Source: UBA5448 sp045536965 (GTDB lineage: Bacteria; Bacillota; Clostridia; Oscillospirales; SIG627). Taken from it: a stretch of DNA of 64,000 bases. The notes beneath the pieces were generated by a model. The model saw only the letters and a program-made list of their open reading frames with translations, did not search any database and was not told where the DNA came from. Position numbers and translations under genes: made by a program. The number at the start of each line of letters is the position of its first letter. The stretch's first letter is position 1. Location: positions 62,001-126,000 of the forward strand of contig JAZSON010000032.1 in the NCBI GenBank assembly GCA_045536965.1, in the 5' to 3' direction. Below are positions 52,264 to 60,758 of this stretch, in pieces.

Positions 52264-52361
52264 AAATAAATGAGCTGTTTTTTCTTGATTTTTTCGATCC
52301 GCAAAACCACGGCTTTGTTTTCGGCTATCCTATAACAGATATCATAGTCGGAAAAATATGT
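52251..52361 (-). pseudogene. Open frame after the PHP/F5-8C stop, RelE-like tail
   Basis: After the TAA of the PHP gene the same frame stays open for 35 codons (YFSDYDICYRIAENKAVVLRIEKIKKK). The pattern D-Y-x-I-C-Y-R-I-x(3)-K-x-V-V-L-R-I is like the C-terminal strand pair of RelE/ParE toxins. There is no start or partner antitoxin, so it would be a dead fragment at best; chance is possible. Confidence 0.25.
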
Positions 52362-54158
52362 TTAGAATACGCTCAACTCGGCGATGTGGACCGTTTGATC
52401 GAGTAATGCGGGGTATTCGCTTTCCTTGCCAACGGTGGAAAGGACCTCGAAGCGGATATACCTTGCCGTATGTTCTTCCATGGGAATGATCTCTTCCGCA
52501 CCGAAGATACGGAGAACACCTTTGGCTTTTTCGGTGAAATTTTTGCCGTCGGTCGAGGTGGACAAAAGGTAGCGGCAGGCGAAATGGGTGACCGCTTCGT
52601 TGATCTGTCTGTTATGCGCCACAAGATCTGCCATACCAAAGCGCGGGGGATAATGCCCGAAGGCGCGAACCGTTTTTTCTTCTCCCATATCTATAACGAG
52701 GTCGGCGGTTTTTAAATCGCTTTCCCAAGCATCCGACGGATCGTTGTTTACGAGAATGCTTGCGTCCTGACCGCTTGTAAGCTCGGTTACACGAAAGCGG
52801 GATTTATCAAGCGGCGGGAAAACGGGCGGGGTGTGATCCGAGGGGGCGCGACCCGTAAAAACGGGCATGGACCACGTTTTTCTGCCCTGCGGGTCGGTCA
52901 GACGCAGAAAGAAATAGCGTGCGGTATCGGATTTGACGGTGAAAGAAAAATCTTTGCCGCCGTTATTTACGCTGTGAACCGTTTCGCCTTCATCCGAAAT
53001 GACACGGCAAACGGTGGGAATGCAGGTTGCATCGTCACGGAAAGTATCGAGGGTAACGTGGAAGGTGTAAGTGTCGGTGAGCGGGAGGGTTGCGGGGGCG
53101 GGGATGCCATTGACGGTGTAGGTCAGTTTGACGTTGCCGCTTTCTGTGGCGTAGAAGCGGTTGTTCAATAAGGCATCCAAAAAGGCTTCCTTGGATTTTT
53201 CGGGTGCGAGGATGACCGTTTTTCCCGGCATGGCATCAAATCCCCAGTTGGGACCGTGTTCATCGCTTGCACAGGTGGGGGAAACGTGAAAGCCGCAGTC
53301 GAGGGCAAGAGAATAGGTCCATTCGTTGAGAGCGTTGCTGCTCCGATCGGTACCGTTGCCCATTTCTACACCTTTGATCATGCGAAGCATATCAGGGGTG
53401 TTATTGCGGTGGAGAGAAAAATTCCAGATGCCGTTTTTATCGTATCCCACCACTTGGGGATGCGCCAGTACGCAGACGGGCGCGGGCGCCTGTTTCATAG
53501 CTTCGATAAAGGTATCCCAGTTGTCGGTGGTGATGAAACGGCTGTTGTTGATACAAACTACCTCGCCGCCGTTTTTGCGGGTGTTGCCGAAGCGGTCGGG
53601 CTCGATAGGAGAAACCTCCGATTCGCTACCCGCGAAAAAGACGGTATCCATCGGCGCGTTTATTTCGGGTTCGACGAAGCCGCGGAAAAACACCTTCGGA
53701 TTGGTGACGACCGCATGATCGGTGATAACGGTGAAGTCGAGGTTTTTTTCAGCTTTCATTTTACGAACGTAGTTTTCAAGACCGCTTTCGTCCAGCGCAA
53801 AAGTATCGTGGTTGTGGTCTTGGGAGGTGTGGCAGTGAAAATCGCCCAAGAAATGTAAAAGGGGTTTAGCACCTGCTTCTTGGCGAGGTCGAATGACCAC
53901 ATCGCAGGAATAGGTTTGACCGTTATACTCGGCCGTGACTTTCGCTTTGCCTACGCGATGTAAAGCGAGCAAAACGCCGTGGTTGGCACTGATATCTTTG
54001 CCCGAAAAGGTTTGCATGGTTACTGTGTCGCCATCAATATGCCAGATGATGTCAGCAAGGGAGAGGTTTTCCTCGGCGGTCAGATAAACGGGAAGGACGT
54101 CACCGACAAAGGAGGTGACGGTGGTTGCGGAAATACGGCATTTTTGCAAATCAGACAT
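52362..54158 (-). CDS. PHP-domain phosphoesterase fused to an F5/8-type C domain
   Basis: A 598-residue protein. Residues ~1-85 are a beta domain, ~100-330 a PHP domain (GDFHCHTSQDHNHDTF, VITDHAVVTNP, LAHPQVVGY, CASDEHGPNWGFDA), ~335-435 a further beta domain, and ~445-598 a discoidin (F5/8 type C) domain ending SVF (DPSDAWESDLKTADLVIDMG, ARYIRFEVLSTVG). The last domain binds carbohydrates in many proteins. No signal peptide was found, so binding would be intracellular. The ATG at 54158 has GAGGAGG six bases upstream. The site overlaps the stop of the SGNH hydrolase, so the two are coupled. Confidence 0.82.
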   Translation of the reverse strand: MSDLQKCRISATTVTSFVGDVLPVYLTAEENLSLADIIWHIDGDTVTMQTFSGKDISANHGVLLALHRVGKAKVTAEYNGQTYSCDVVIRPRQEAGAKPLLHFLGDFHCHTSQDHNHDTFALDESGLENYVRKMKAEKNLDFTVITDHAVVTNPKVFFRGFVEPEINAPMDTVFFAGSESEVSPIEPDRFGNTRKNGGEVVCINNSRFITTDNWDTFIEAMKQAPAPVCVLAHPQVVGYDKNGIWNFSLHRNNTPDMLRMIKGVEMGNGTDRSSNALNEWTYSLALDCGFHVSPTCASDEHGPNWGFDAMPGKTVILAPEKSKEAFLDALLNNRFYATESGNVKLTYTVNGIPAPATLPLTDTYTFHVTLDTFRDDATCIPTVCRVISDEGETVHSVNNGGKDFSFTVKSDTARYFFLRLTDPQGRKTWSMPVFTGRAPSDHTPPVFPPLDKSRFRVTELTSGQDASILVNNDPSDAWESDLKTADLVIDMGEEKTVRAFGHYPPRFGMADLVAHNRQINEAVTHFACRYLLSTSTDGKNFTEKAKGVLRIFGAEEIIPMEEHTARYIRFEVLSTVGKESEYPALLDQTVHIAELSVF

Positions 54159-54169
54159 AAACATCCTCC

Positions 54170-54796
54170 TCAACCGAGCTTTTTAAATCCCTCCAGCCAG
54201 GCATCCGTGATGATGCCGTGTCCTGCGGGATTGGGATGTACGCCGTCCATGAGCCAGTATTCTGCGGGGGCCTTTTTGACCGCCTCATTGAATCTGTCTT
54301 GGAGCGGGACGAAAACCAGACGGTTGTTTTCTGCGACTTCTTTTGCCGCTTTGGCGCGGAGGGCGGTTTCGGCAGAGAAAATATCCAATTTTTCGGCAGT
54401 GGCGGTGCCCGTTAGCACGAATGGCTCGAGGATCATGATTTTGGTATCGGGCAGGGCTTCTTTGATTTCTTCGATCAGGTCGGAATAGACTTTGAAGAAC
54501 TTTTCAGCACAAACACCGTTTTGCGCCGAAATTTCGTGCCAAACATCGTTAATACCGATCAGAATGGAAACGAGATCGGGGCGGAGGTTGATAAGATCAA
54601 CCTTGATGCGGGCGTACAGATCGACGATACGGTTGCCTGAAACGGCGCGGTTTTTATAGGTGTATTCATCGGGATACTTTGAGCCCAAATGCCCCGCGAC
54701 CATAGTGGCGTAGCCGTGGCCGAGATTGTATCCGTCGCGGGCGCGATCGCGTCCTGCATCGGTAATGGAATCACCTTGAAAAAGAATGGTTTTCAT
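54170..54796 (-). CDS. SGNH/GDSL-type hydrolase (acyl esterase)
   Basis: A 208-residue SGNH hydrolase. Blocks are complete: GDSITDAG (block I nucleophile Ser near residue 8), SGNRIVD (block II Gly), GINDVWHE (block III Asn), and DGVHPNPAGH (block V Asp/His). Cytoplasmic members of this kind remove acetyl groups from oligosaccharides. The binding site before the ATG is weak. It lies behind ftsH and in front of the PHP/F5-8C gene, which it overlaps in regulatory sequence. Confidence 0.88.
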   Translation of the reverse strand: MKTILFQGDSITDAGRDRARDGYNLGHGYATMVAGHLGSKYPDEYTYKNRAVSGNRIVDLYARIKVDLINLRPDLVSILIGINDVWHEISAQNGVCAEKFFKVYSDLIEEIKEALPDTKIMILEPFVLTGTATAEKLDIFSAETALRAKAAKEVAENNRLVFVPLQDRFNEAVKKAPAEYWLMDGVHPNPAGHGIITDAWLEGFKKLG

Positions 54797-54823
54797 AGTA
54801 TTTTCATTTCGTGTCAAAACGTT

Positions 54824-54855
54824 CAGCCGATTGGCCGTGCACGGCAATCGGCTGA
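54824..54855 (-). terminator. Terminator of ftsH
   Basis: CAGCCGATTGCCG and CGGCCAATCGGCTG form a stem with one mismatch around TGCA; the T run after it is short, so some readthrough into the SGNH gene is likely. Confidence 0.6.
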
Positions 54856-54861
54856 TCTTGA

Positions 54862-56907
54862 TTATTCTTCGTTGTTTTCGCTCGTGTTTTCTTCGCTTGT
54901 TTCCTGCTCTTCTTGCTCTTGTGCAAGTTTTTTGGCAAGTTCTTCCGAAAGACGACGGTTTTCCTCTTCTTGTCGGCGGTTTTCTTCTTTGCTGCGAGAA
55001 ATTTTTTCTTCCTTCATGGCAACCAATTTTTCCTCGGTTACATCGGGATCGGTCATGGCGAGCTCAAATTGTTCGGCATCCATGATTTCGTGCTTCATCA
55101 AATATTGGGCGATGAAGTGAAGTTTTTCCATATCTCCAACCAGAATTTTTTCGGCACGGGTGTAAGCTTGGCCGATGATTTCCATGGTTTCGTCATCAAT
55201 GAGGGCGGCAATCTTTTCGGAATAGTTGCGGGTGTTTGAAAATTCTTTGCCCAAAAAGACTTCGGTGTGTCCCGTTCCGTAAACAATCGGGCCGAGTTTT
55301 TCGCTCATACCATATTGCATGATCATGTTACGGGCCATTTGAGAGGCGCGCTGAATATCATTGGAGGCACCGGTGGAAATGTCGCCGAGCACCAATTTTT
55401 CGGCGGTTCTGCCGCCAAGGAGGGTGACGATCTCCTCTTCCATTTCCATTTTGGACATATACGACTTGTCTTCGCTGGGGAGAGAGAGGGTATAACCACC
55501 CGCGCGACCTGCGGGGATGATGGAGATTTGGTGAACAGGGTCTTGGCTATCCAAACGTTTTGTGACGATGGCGTGCCCTGCTTCATGATAAGCAGTCAGT
55601 TTCTTTTCTTTTTCGGTAACAACCTTAGATTTCTTTTGAGGACCGACCAAAACCTTGATGGTTGCCTCCTCCAGTTCGGTGTGGCCGATGAGTTTTTTGC
55701 CTTTTCTGGCAGAAAGCAAGGCGGCTTCGTTTAAGAGATTGGCAAGATCGGCGCCCGTAAAACCGGCGGTGGATTTGGCGAGAACTTTCAGATCGACGTC
55801 GCCTTCAAGGGGTTTATCGGCGGCGTGCACCTTCAAAATGGCTTCTCTGCCGTTGATATCGGGATAGTTGACGGTTACTTGTCTGTCAAAGCGACCGGGA
55901 CGCAAAAGCGCGGGGTCGAGAATATCGGGGCGGTTGGTGGCTGCCATGATGATAACACCGTCATTAGAACCGAAACCGTCCATTTCGACCAGTAACTGGT
56001 TGAGGGTCTGTTCGCGTTCGTCGTGTCCGCCGCCGAGACCTGCGCCTCTGTGACGGCCGACAGCGTCAATTTCGTCGATAAAGACGATGCTGGGGGAATT
56101 CTTTTTGGCGGTTTCAAAAAGGTCGCGCACACGAGAGGCGCCCACACCGACGTACATTTCCACAAAATCCGAACCCGAAATAGAGTAGAAAGGAACGCCC
56201 GCTTCGCCCGCAACCGCTTTGGCGAGCAGGGTTTTACCGGTACCCGGAGGGCCGACAAGCAAAACGCCGCGGGGGATTTTTGCGCCGAGTTCAAGGTATT
56301 TGGCGGGATTTTTTAGAAATTCTACCACTTCCTGCAATTCTTCTTTTTCTTCGTCTGCACCTGCAACATCCTTGAAGAACACCTTTTTCTTTTCATCCGA
56401 ACCGAGTTTGGCTTTGGCGCGGCCGAAAGAGTTCATCTTGCCGCCCTTGCCGCCGGTTGCTTGGTTCATTACAAAGAACCAAAGAAGGATGAATACAACC
56501 AAAATGATGACGTAGGGCAGATAGCTGACCCACCAGGGAGTGGGCTGAGGAACATCGTAATTATAGTCTTGGATGTTGCTTCCGATCTGTTCATCTTTGT
56601 TGGGCGTGGTCACATACTGACCAACATCATAATAGAAAAGATCGAGGCTTCTCAACTGATAGGTGAAGGTGCCGCCGGTGATTCCAAGCTCTTTGGCAGT
56701 TTCTCTTCCTTCTTCGGTGAGCACAACGGTCAGATAGTTGTCCTCGCTGACCACGAAGGATTTGACCTGATCTTCGTGGAAAAATTCCACTACGTCGCTA
56801 TATTTGATTTCGACTGTTGCCGCATTGTCGAGAAGGGTGCTTGTGACAATGAGAATACCGATGATCAGCACGACATAGAAGAGTATGATTTTAAGATTGC
56901 CCTTCAT
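54862..56907 (-). CDS. ftsH: ATP-dependent zinc metalloprotease FtsH
   Basis: A 681-residue membrane AAA protease. Two membrane segments (~residues 7-25 and ~130-148) flank an extracytoplasmic domain. The AAA module has GPPGTGKT (Walker A), FIDEIDAVGR (Walker B) and a second region of homology; the protease has HEAGH at 441-445. It hexamerises and degrades membrane and regulatory proteins. The C-terminus is a long acidic coiled tail. Only a weak GAGCGTG site is seen before the ATG. Last gene of the long operon. Confidence 0.98.
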   Translation of the reverse strand: MKGNLKIILFYVVLIIGILIVTSTLLDNAATVEIKYSDVVEFFHEDQVKSFVVSEDNYLTVVLTEEGRETAKELGITGGTFTYQLRSLDLFYYDVGQYVTTPNKDEQIGSNIQDYNYDVPQPTPWWVSYLPYVIILVVFILLWFFVMNQATGGKGGKMNSFGRAKAKLGSDEKKKVFFKDVAGADEEKEELQEVVEFLKNPAKYLELGAKIPRGVLLVGPPGTGKTLLAKAVAGEAGVPFYSISGSDFVEMYVGVGASRVRDLFETAKKNSPSIVFIDEIDAVGRHRGAGLGGGHDEREQTLNQLLVEMDGFGSNDGVIIMAATNRPDILDPALLRPGRFDRQVTVNYPDINGREAILKVHAADKPLEGDVDLKVLAKSTAGFTGADLANLLNEAALLSARKGKKLIGHTELEEATIKVLVGPQKKSKVVTEKEKKLTAYHEAGHAIVTKRLDSQDPVHQISIIPAGRAGGYTLSLPSEDKSYMSKMEMEEEIVTLLGGRTAEKLVLGDISTGASNDIQRASQMARNMIMQYGMSEKLGPIVYGTGHTEVFLGKEFSNTRNYSEKIAALIDDETMEIIGQAYTRAEKILVGDMEKLHFIAQYLMKHEIMDAEQFELAMTDPDVTEEKLVAMKEEKISRSKEENRRQEEENRRLSEELAKKLAQEQEEQETSEENTSENNEE

Positions 56908-56951
56908 AGAATCTGTTCACGCTCGCTTTCTTTTGGCACTCGGGTGCCTTG

Positions 56952-57539
56952 TTAGGAATTACTGTATGCTTCGGGTTTTAATACACCGATGTAGGGGAGA
57001 TGGCGATAATCTTCAGCATAATCCAATCCGTATCCCACGATAAAGGCATCGGGGATTTCTGCGCCCACAAAATTGGCCTTGATGGGAACGGCGCGGCGGG
57101 CGGGTTTGTCGAGGAGTGTGCAGAGGGTGACGGTATGGGCACCCATCTCTTCAAAGGCTGCAACCACTTTCGAAAGGGTACGGCCGGAATCCAAAATGTC
57201 CTCGACTACCATAATATCGGCATCACGGCAGAGTTCGGGCGGAAGTGTCAGACCCAGGGCAACGTTTCCGCTTGATGCAGTGCCCTGTCCGTAGGAAGAG
57301 GCGGTAATAAAGGCGATTTCAACAGGCAATTTGATCTGACGGATCAGATCCGAGAGAAACACCACGGCGCCCTTCAAAACGGCAACAACTACCAATTTCC
57401 CGTTTTTGCTCAATCCTGTTTTTAAATAATGCTCCGTGATCTCACGACCGAGGCGGGCAACAATCTCTTGTGTCGCTTCGGCGTCGTAAAGCACCGATTG
57501 CACGTTGTTTTCGTAATCTTCAAATCGCGCGTTTTTCAT
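56952..57539 (-). CDS. hpt: Hypoxanthine phosphoribosyltransferase
   Basis: A 195-residue type I PRTase with VVEDILDSGRTL (PRPP loop), an N-terminal SYGQGTASSG flexible loop and FIVGYGLDYAEDYRHLPYIG near the C-terminus. It makes IMP (and GMP) from salvaged base and PRPP. The ATG overlaps the tilS stop by four bases, showing coupling. Order tilS-hpt-ftsH is standard in Bacillota. Confidence 0.97.
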   Translation of the reverse strand: MKNARFEDYENNVQSVLYDAEATQEIVARLGREITEHYLKTGLSKNGKLVVVAVLKGAVVFLSDLIRQIKLPVEIAFITASSYGQGTASSGNVALGLTLPPELCRDADIMVVEDILDSGRTLSKVVAAFEEMGAHTVTLCTLLDKPARRAVPIKANFVGAEIPDAFIVGYGLDYAEDYRHLPYIGVLKPEAYSNS

Positions 57540-58909
57540 TTTGTTTGATCCTCACGTAAAAATGTAATTTTTATGTTTTTTCCGATGGTGCGATCTGCCT
57601 GCGGGAAAAGCGGGGCGCATACAATGCCTTGCTCGTCGCACACAAGCGGCCAAGATGCTCTGGCACAAAGCTTGATTTTTTGATCGGAAAATAATTTTTT
57701 TACACATTTGGTCTGTCCGTGTGCGCGGTATTTGTCGCCATCGGCTTTAGTACGCACCGTCAACGATTCTATTGTAGCAGAAGATAGGAAAAAAGTGTAC
57801 CCTTTTTCCGAAATGTTTTCACAATTTTCACCCATTCGACACGCCGAGACGTCCAATGCAAAAGAATATCCCGGTAAAGGGTTGTATCCCTCGTGCAATG
57901 CAATGACTTGGGGGACAAAATCGTTGCGGACGGGTGGGTTGAGGACAAGACGGTCCTCCTGCAATACAAGTACATCCTGCCCGCCGATGGAAAATGCCGC
58001 GCCTTCTTGCCCTTCGGATATTAAGCGGGCAATGGCTTTTACTTGTTCAAATGCAAGTGAACGGCCAAGCCAATGGGTCATAACGGCTTCTAAAGGTAAT
58101 AAGGCACCCGACTCTTTTAAAAGATTGCGCAATCGAATAAGAGGGAGTCCTTTTTTTGTGTCGCCCCACTCGTTTAATGTGCGGACGGCAAGCGCGGAAA
58201 AATAAGCATCATTTTCGGCAGCTATTTCTGCAAAATGCGAAAAAGATAAATCTGCCGCGGGATTTTTCTCTTTGATGGCAGGGAGCAAACGGTGCCTGAC
58301 ATAATTGCGGAAATAGGCAGTATCTTGGTTGGTTTGATCCTCGCAAAACAAAAGGTTGTTTTCACGGGTGTAGCAAAGAATTTCTTCGCTTGTCAGACAA
58401 AGAAGCGGTCGGATTAAGCGGTCGTTTTGCGGTCGGATACCGGCAAGACCCCGTATGCCCGCTCCTCGTATGAGATGCATAAGGAGGGTTTCGCTTTGAT
58501 CGGATGCGGTGTGCGCGGTGGCGATTTTGGTACAGTCGTTTTGGTCTGCGATTGCAAAAAGAAGGCGATAGCGTTCTTTACGACCCGCCTCCTCCAGCCC
58601 GCATTCCCATTTTTTGGCGAGGGCAGGGACATCGGCATGCATGACATGCAGCGGAATATTGTATGCGTTGCACAGGTTGCGACAGAACTCTTCATCGCGG
58701 TCGGCATCTTTGTCTCGAATACCGTGATGCAGGTGAAACGCCGAAAGAGAAAGGTCGTAGATTTCGCGCATTTTAATGAGAATGTGCAGCAGAGTGACCG
58801 AATCCTTGCCTCCCGAAAGAGACACCAGCACGCGGTCTTTGTGAGAAAAAAGGTTTTCGCGGCCACAGAAAGCAAGCACGCGATCAAAAATGGCTTTACG
58901 GTTCTTCAT
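57536..58909 (-). CDS. tilS: tRNA(Ile)-lysidine synthase
   Basis: A 457-residue TilS: N-type ATP pyrophosphatase motif SLSGGKDS (residues 30-37), HLHHGIRDKDAD, then TAHTASDQSETLLMHLIRGAG, with linker and C-terminal domains. It adds lysine to C34 of tRNA-Ile(CAU) so that AUA is decoded. Its first 14 bases overlap the end of dnaB, so its ribosome binding site lies within that gene. Confidence 0.96.
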   Translation of the reverse strand: MKNRKAIFDRVLAFCGRENLFSHKDRVLVSLSGGKDSVTLLHILIKMREIYDLSLSAFHLHHGIRDKDADRDEEFCRNLCNAYNIPLHVMHADVPALAKKWECGLEEAGRKERYRLLFAIADQNDCTKIATAHTASDQSETLLMHLIRGAGIRGLAGIRPQNDRLIRPLLCLTSEEILCYTRENNLLFCEDQTNQDTAYFRNYVRHRLLPAIKEKNPAADLSFSHFAEIAAENDAYFSALAVRTLNEWGDTKKGLPLIRLRNLLKESGALLPLEAVMTHWLGRSLAFEQVKAIARLISEGQEGAAFSIGGQDVLVLQEDRLVLNPPVRNDFVPQVIALHEGYNPLPGYSFALDVSACRMGENCENISEKGYTFFLSSATIESLTVRTKADGDKYRAHGQTKCVKKLFSDQKIKLCARASWPLVCDEQGIVCAPLFPQADRTIGKNIKITFLREDQTK

Positions 58910-60263
58910 GGTAGGTATCCAAATTGCAAAAACGAGTAAACCTTCCTTCCCAGCCGAGCTGAATGGAACCGGTTGAACCGTGACGGTTTTTGGCGATGAT
59001 ACATTCTACCGTGTTATCGTCTTCGGCTTTGCCGCCGGTTTCATCTTTATAAAGGAAAAATACCATATCGGCATCTTGCTCGATAGAGCCCGATTCACGC
59101 AGGTCGGACAGCATGGGTTTGCGGCCCTTCTTTTCGGTGTCACGGACGAGCTGGGATAAAAGCATGATGGGAACCTGCAATTCTTTGGCGAGGATTTTTA
59201 GGTTTCGGGTGATGTCGCCGATTTCCTGCGCGCGGTTGTCGATATGACGGTCGGAACGCATCAACTGGAGATAGTCGATGACAACAAAACCGAGGTTTTT
59301 GATGCGGCGCAGTTTGGCGCGCATTTGAGAAACGGTGATGTCGCTGGTGTCGTCTACATAGAAATCGACCTGAGAAAGCGCGGTGGCCGCTTCGGCAAGA
59401 CGTGCAAAATCGTCCTCTTGAAGATCACCGCTGCGAAGCTTATGGCTATCTACCCGCGCTTCCGAGGAAAGAATACGGGTTACTACTTCCACGCGGGACA
59501 TTTCAAGCGAGAACATGGCGACGGCCTTTTGTTTATTCTTTGCAACAGATGTTGCAATATTCGTGGAAAAACTGGTTTTACCCACACCGGGACGGGCGCC
59601 GAGCAAGACAAGGTTACCCGATGTCATGCCGACGATGTATCGGTCAAGCTCGGAAAAATACGTTGGGATGCCGTGCGCTTCTTCTTTGTTATGCTGCAAA
59701 AGGGGGAGTTGCTCTTTGTAAAATTCCAGAATGATATCGTGGATATGGACGAAATCATGGGTAATAAAGCCTTGTGTGAGGGCAAATACCTTTGATTCGG
59801 CGGCGTCGAGGATTTGTTGGACAGGCTCGCTTCCTTCGTATGCGCTTTGCGATATTTCCTCTGAAACGGTGATCAATCGACGGAGCAACGCTTTGTCGTG
59901 GACAATGCGGGCGTAGTCGGAACAGTTGGTTACCGAGGGGACCGATTCGGCCAACTGCTTTAAGTATGCCGCCGCGCCATCCTCTTTGTAAACGCCGCGG
60001 TTTACCAAGAGATTGACAAGGGTAACGGCATCGATATGTTTGCTCTGCAAAGAAAGTTCTTGAATGGCAGAGTAAATGGCGACGTGTTTATCTACATAAA
60101 AATCATCGGCCGCCAGAATACCCACCACGGTGGTAAGCCGCTCACTGTCGAGAATGAGAGCGCCTAAAACCGCTTGCTCTGCTTCCATGGAATAAGGAAG
60201 CTGTTTGACCATGAAAGGATCGTTCAAAGCGGCGGAATTTAACTCGGAATTGCCTTTAGCCAT
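58896..60263 (-). CDS. dnaB: Replicative DNA helicase DnaB
   Basis: A 455-residue DnaB: N-terminal helical domain (residues ~20-120, PYSMEAEQAVLGALI), linker, and a RecA-like domain with GARPGVGKTSF (Walker A), VVIDYLQLM (Walker B) and the C-terminal AKNRHGSTGSIQL. It unwinds DNA at the replication fork. It starts 9 bp after rplI. Confidence 0.98.
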   Translation of the reverse strand: MAKGNSELNSAALNDPFMVKQLPYSMEAEQAVLGALILDSERLTTVVGILAADDFYVDKHVAIYSAIQELSLQSKHIDAVTLVNLLVNRGVYKEDGAAAYLKQLAESVPSVTNCSDYARIVHDKALLRRLITVSEEISQSAYEGSEPVQQILDAAESKVFALTQGFITHDFVHIHDIILEFYKEQLPLLQHNKEEAHGIPTYFSELDRYIVGMTSGNLVLLGARPGVGKTSFSTNIATSVAKNKQKAVAMFSLEMSRVEVVTRILSSEARVDSHKLRSGDLQEDDFARLAEAATALSQVDFYVDDTSDITVSQMRAKLRRIKNLGFVVIDYLQLMRSDRHIDNRAQEIGDITRNLKILAKELQVPIMLLSQLVRDTEKKGRKPMLSDLRESGSIEQDADMVFFLYKDETGGKAEDDNTVECIIAKNRHGSTGSIQLGWEGRFTRFCNLDTYHEEP

Positions 60264-60272
60264 GATTTCACC

Positions 60273-60722
60273 TTATTTCTTTTCGGTCACCATTACATGA
60301 AGTTTGCCGGTGATGCCGGTGTATAATTTTGCGGGAATTTCATATTGGCCGAATGCCTTGATGGGATCGGAAAGTTCGATTTTTCTTTTATCCACTGCGA
60401 TACCATGCTGGGCTTCCAGTTGCTCGGAAATTTCTTTGGAGGTGACGGCGCCATAAAATTTGCCGTCTCCGCCTGCGGTGGCTTGGATCTTAATGATAAG
60501 ATTATTTAACTTTTCTGCCAATTCCTTCGCGGCTTGGGTTTCCATCTTGATTTTATATGCTTTGGCTTCTTCCTGGGATTTTAAAGTGTTCATGGCAGAA
60601 GCATCGGCCACAACAGCCAAATTGCGGGGGAAAAGGTAGTTTTTGGCATAGCCGTCGGATACATTTACAAGTGTACCCTTTTTTCCCAGAGAACGGACGT
60701 CTTCTTTTAAAATAACTTTCAT
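60273..60722 (-). CDS. rplI: 50S ribosomal protein L9
   Basis: A 149-residue L9 with the conserved MKVILKEDVRSLGKKG start, GYAKNYLFPRNLA, a central helix, and a C-terminal domain (GKFYGAVTSKEI). Binds 23S rRNA near the L1 stalk. GGAGG before the ATG. Between gdpP and dnaB, as is usual. Confidence 0.98.
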   Translation of the reverse strand: MKVILKEDVRSLGKKGTLVNVSDGYAKNYLFPRNLAVVADASAMNTLKSQEEAKAYKIKMETQAAKELAEKLNNLIIKIQATAGGDGKFYGAVTSKEISEQLEAQHGIAVDKRKIELSDPIKAFGQYEIPAKLYTGITGKLHVMVTEKK

Positions 60723-60758
60723 GTTGTTTCCTCCAAACTATCTATGTTTTAGCAGAGA

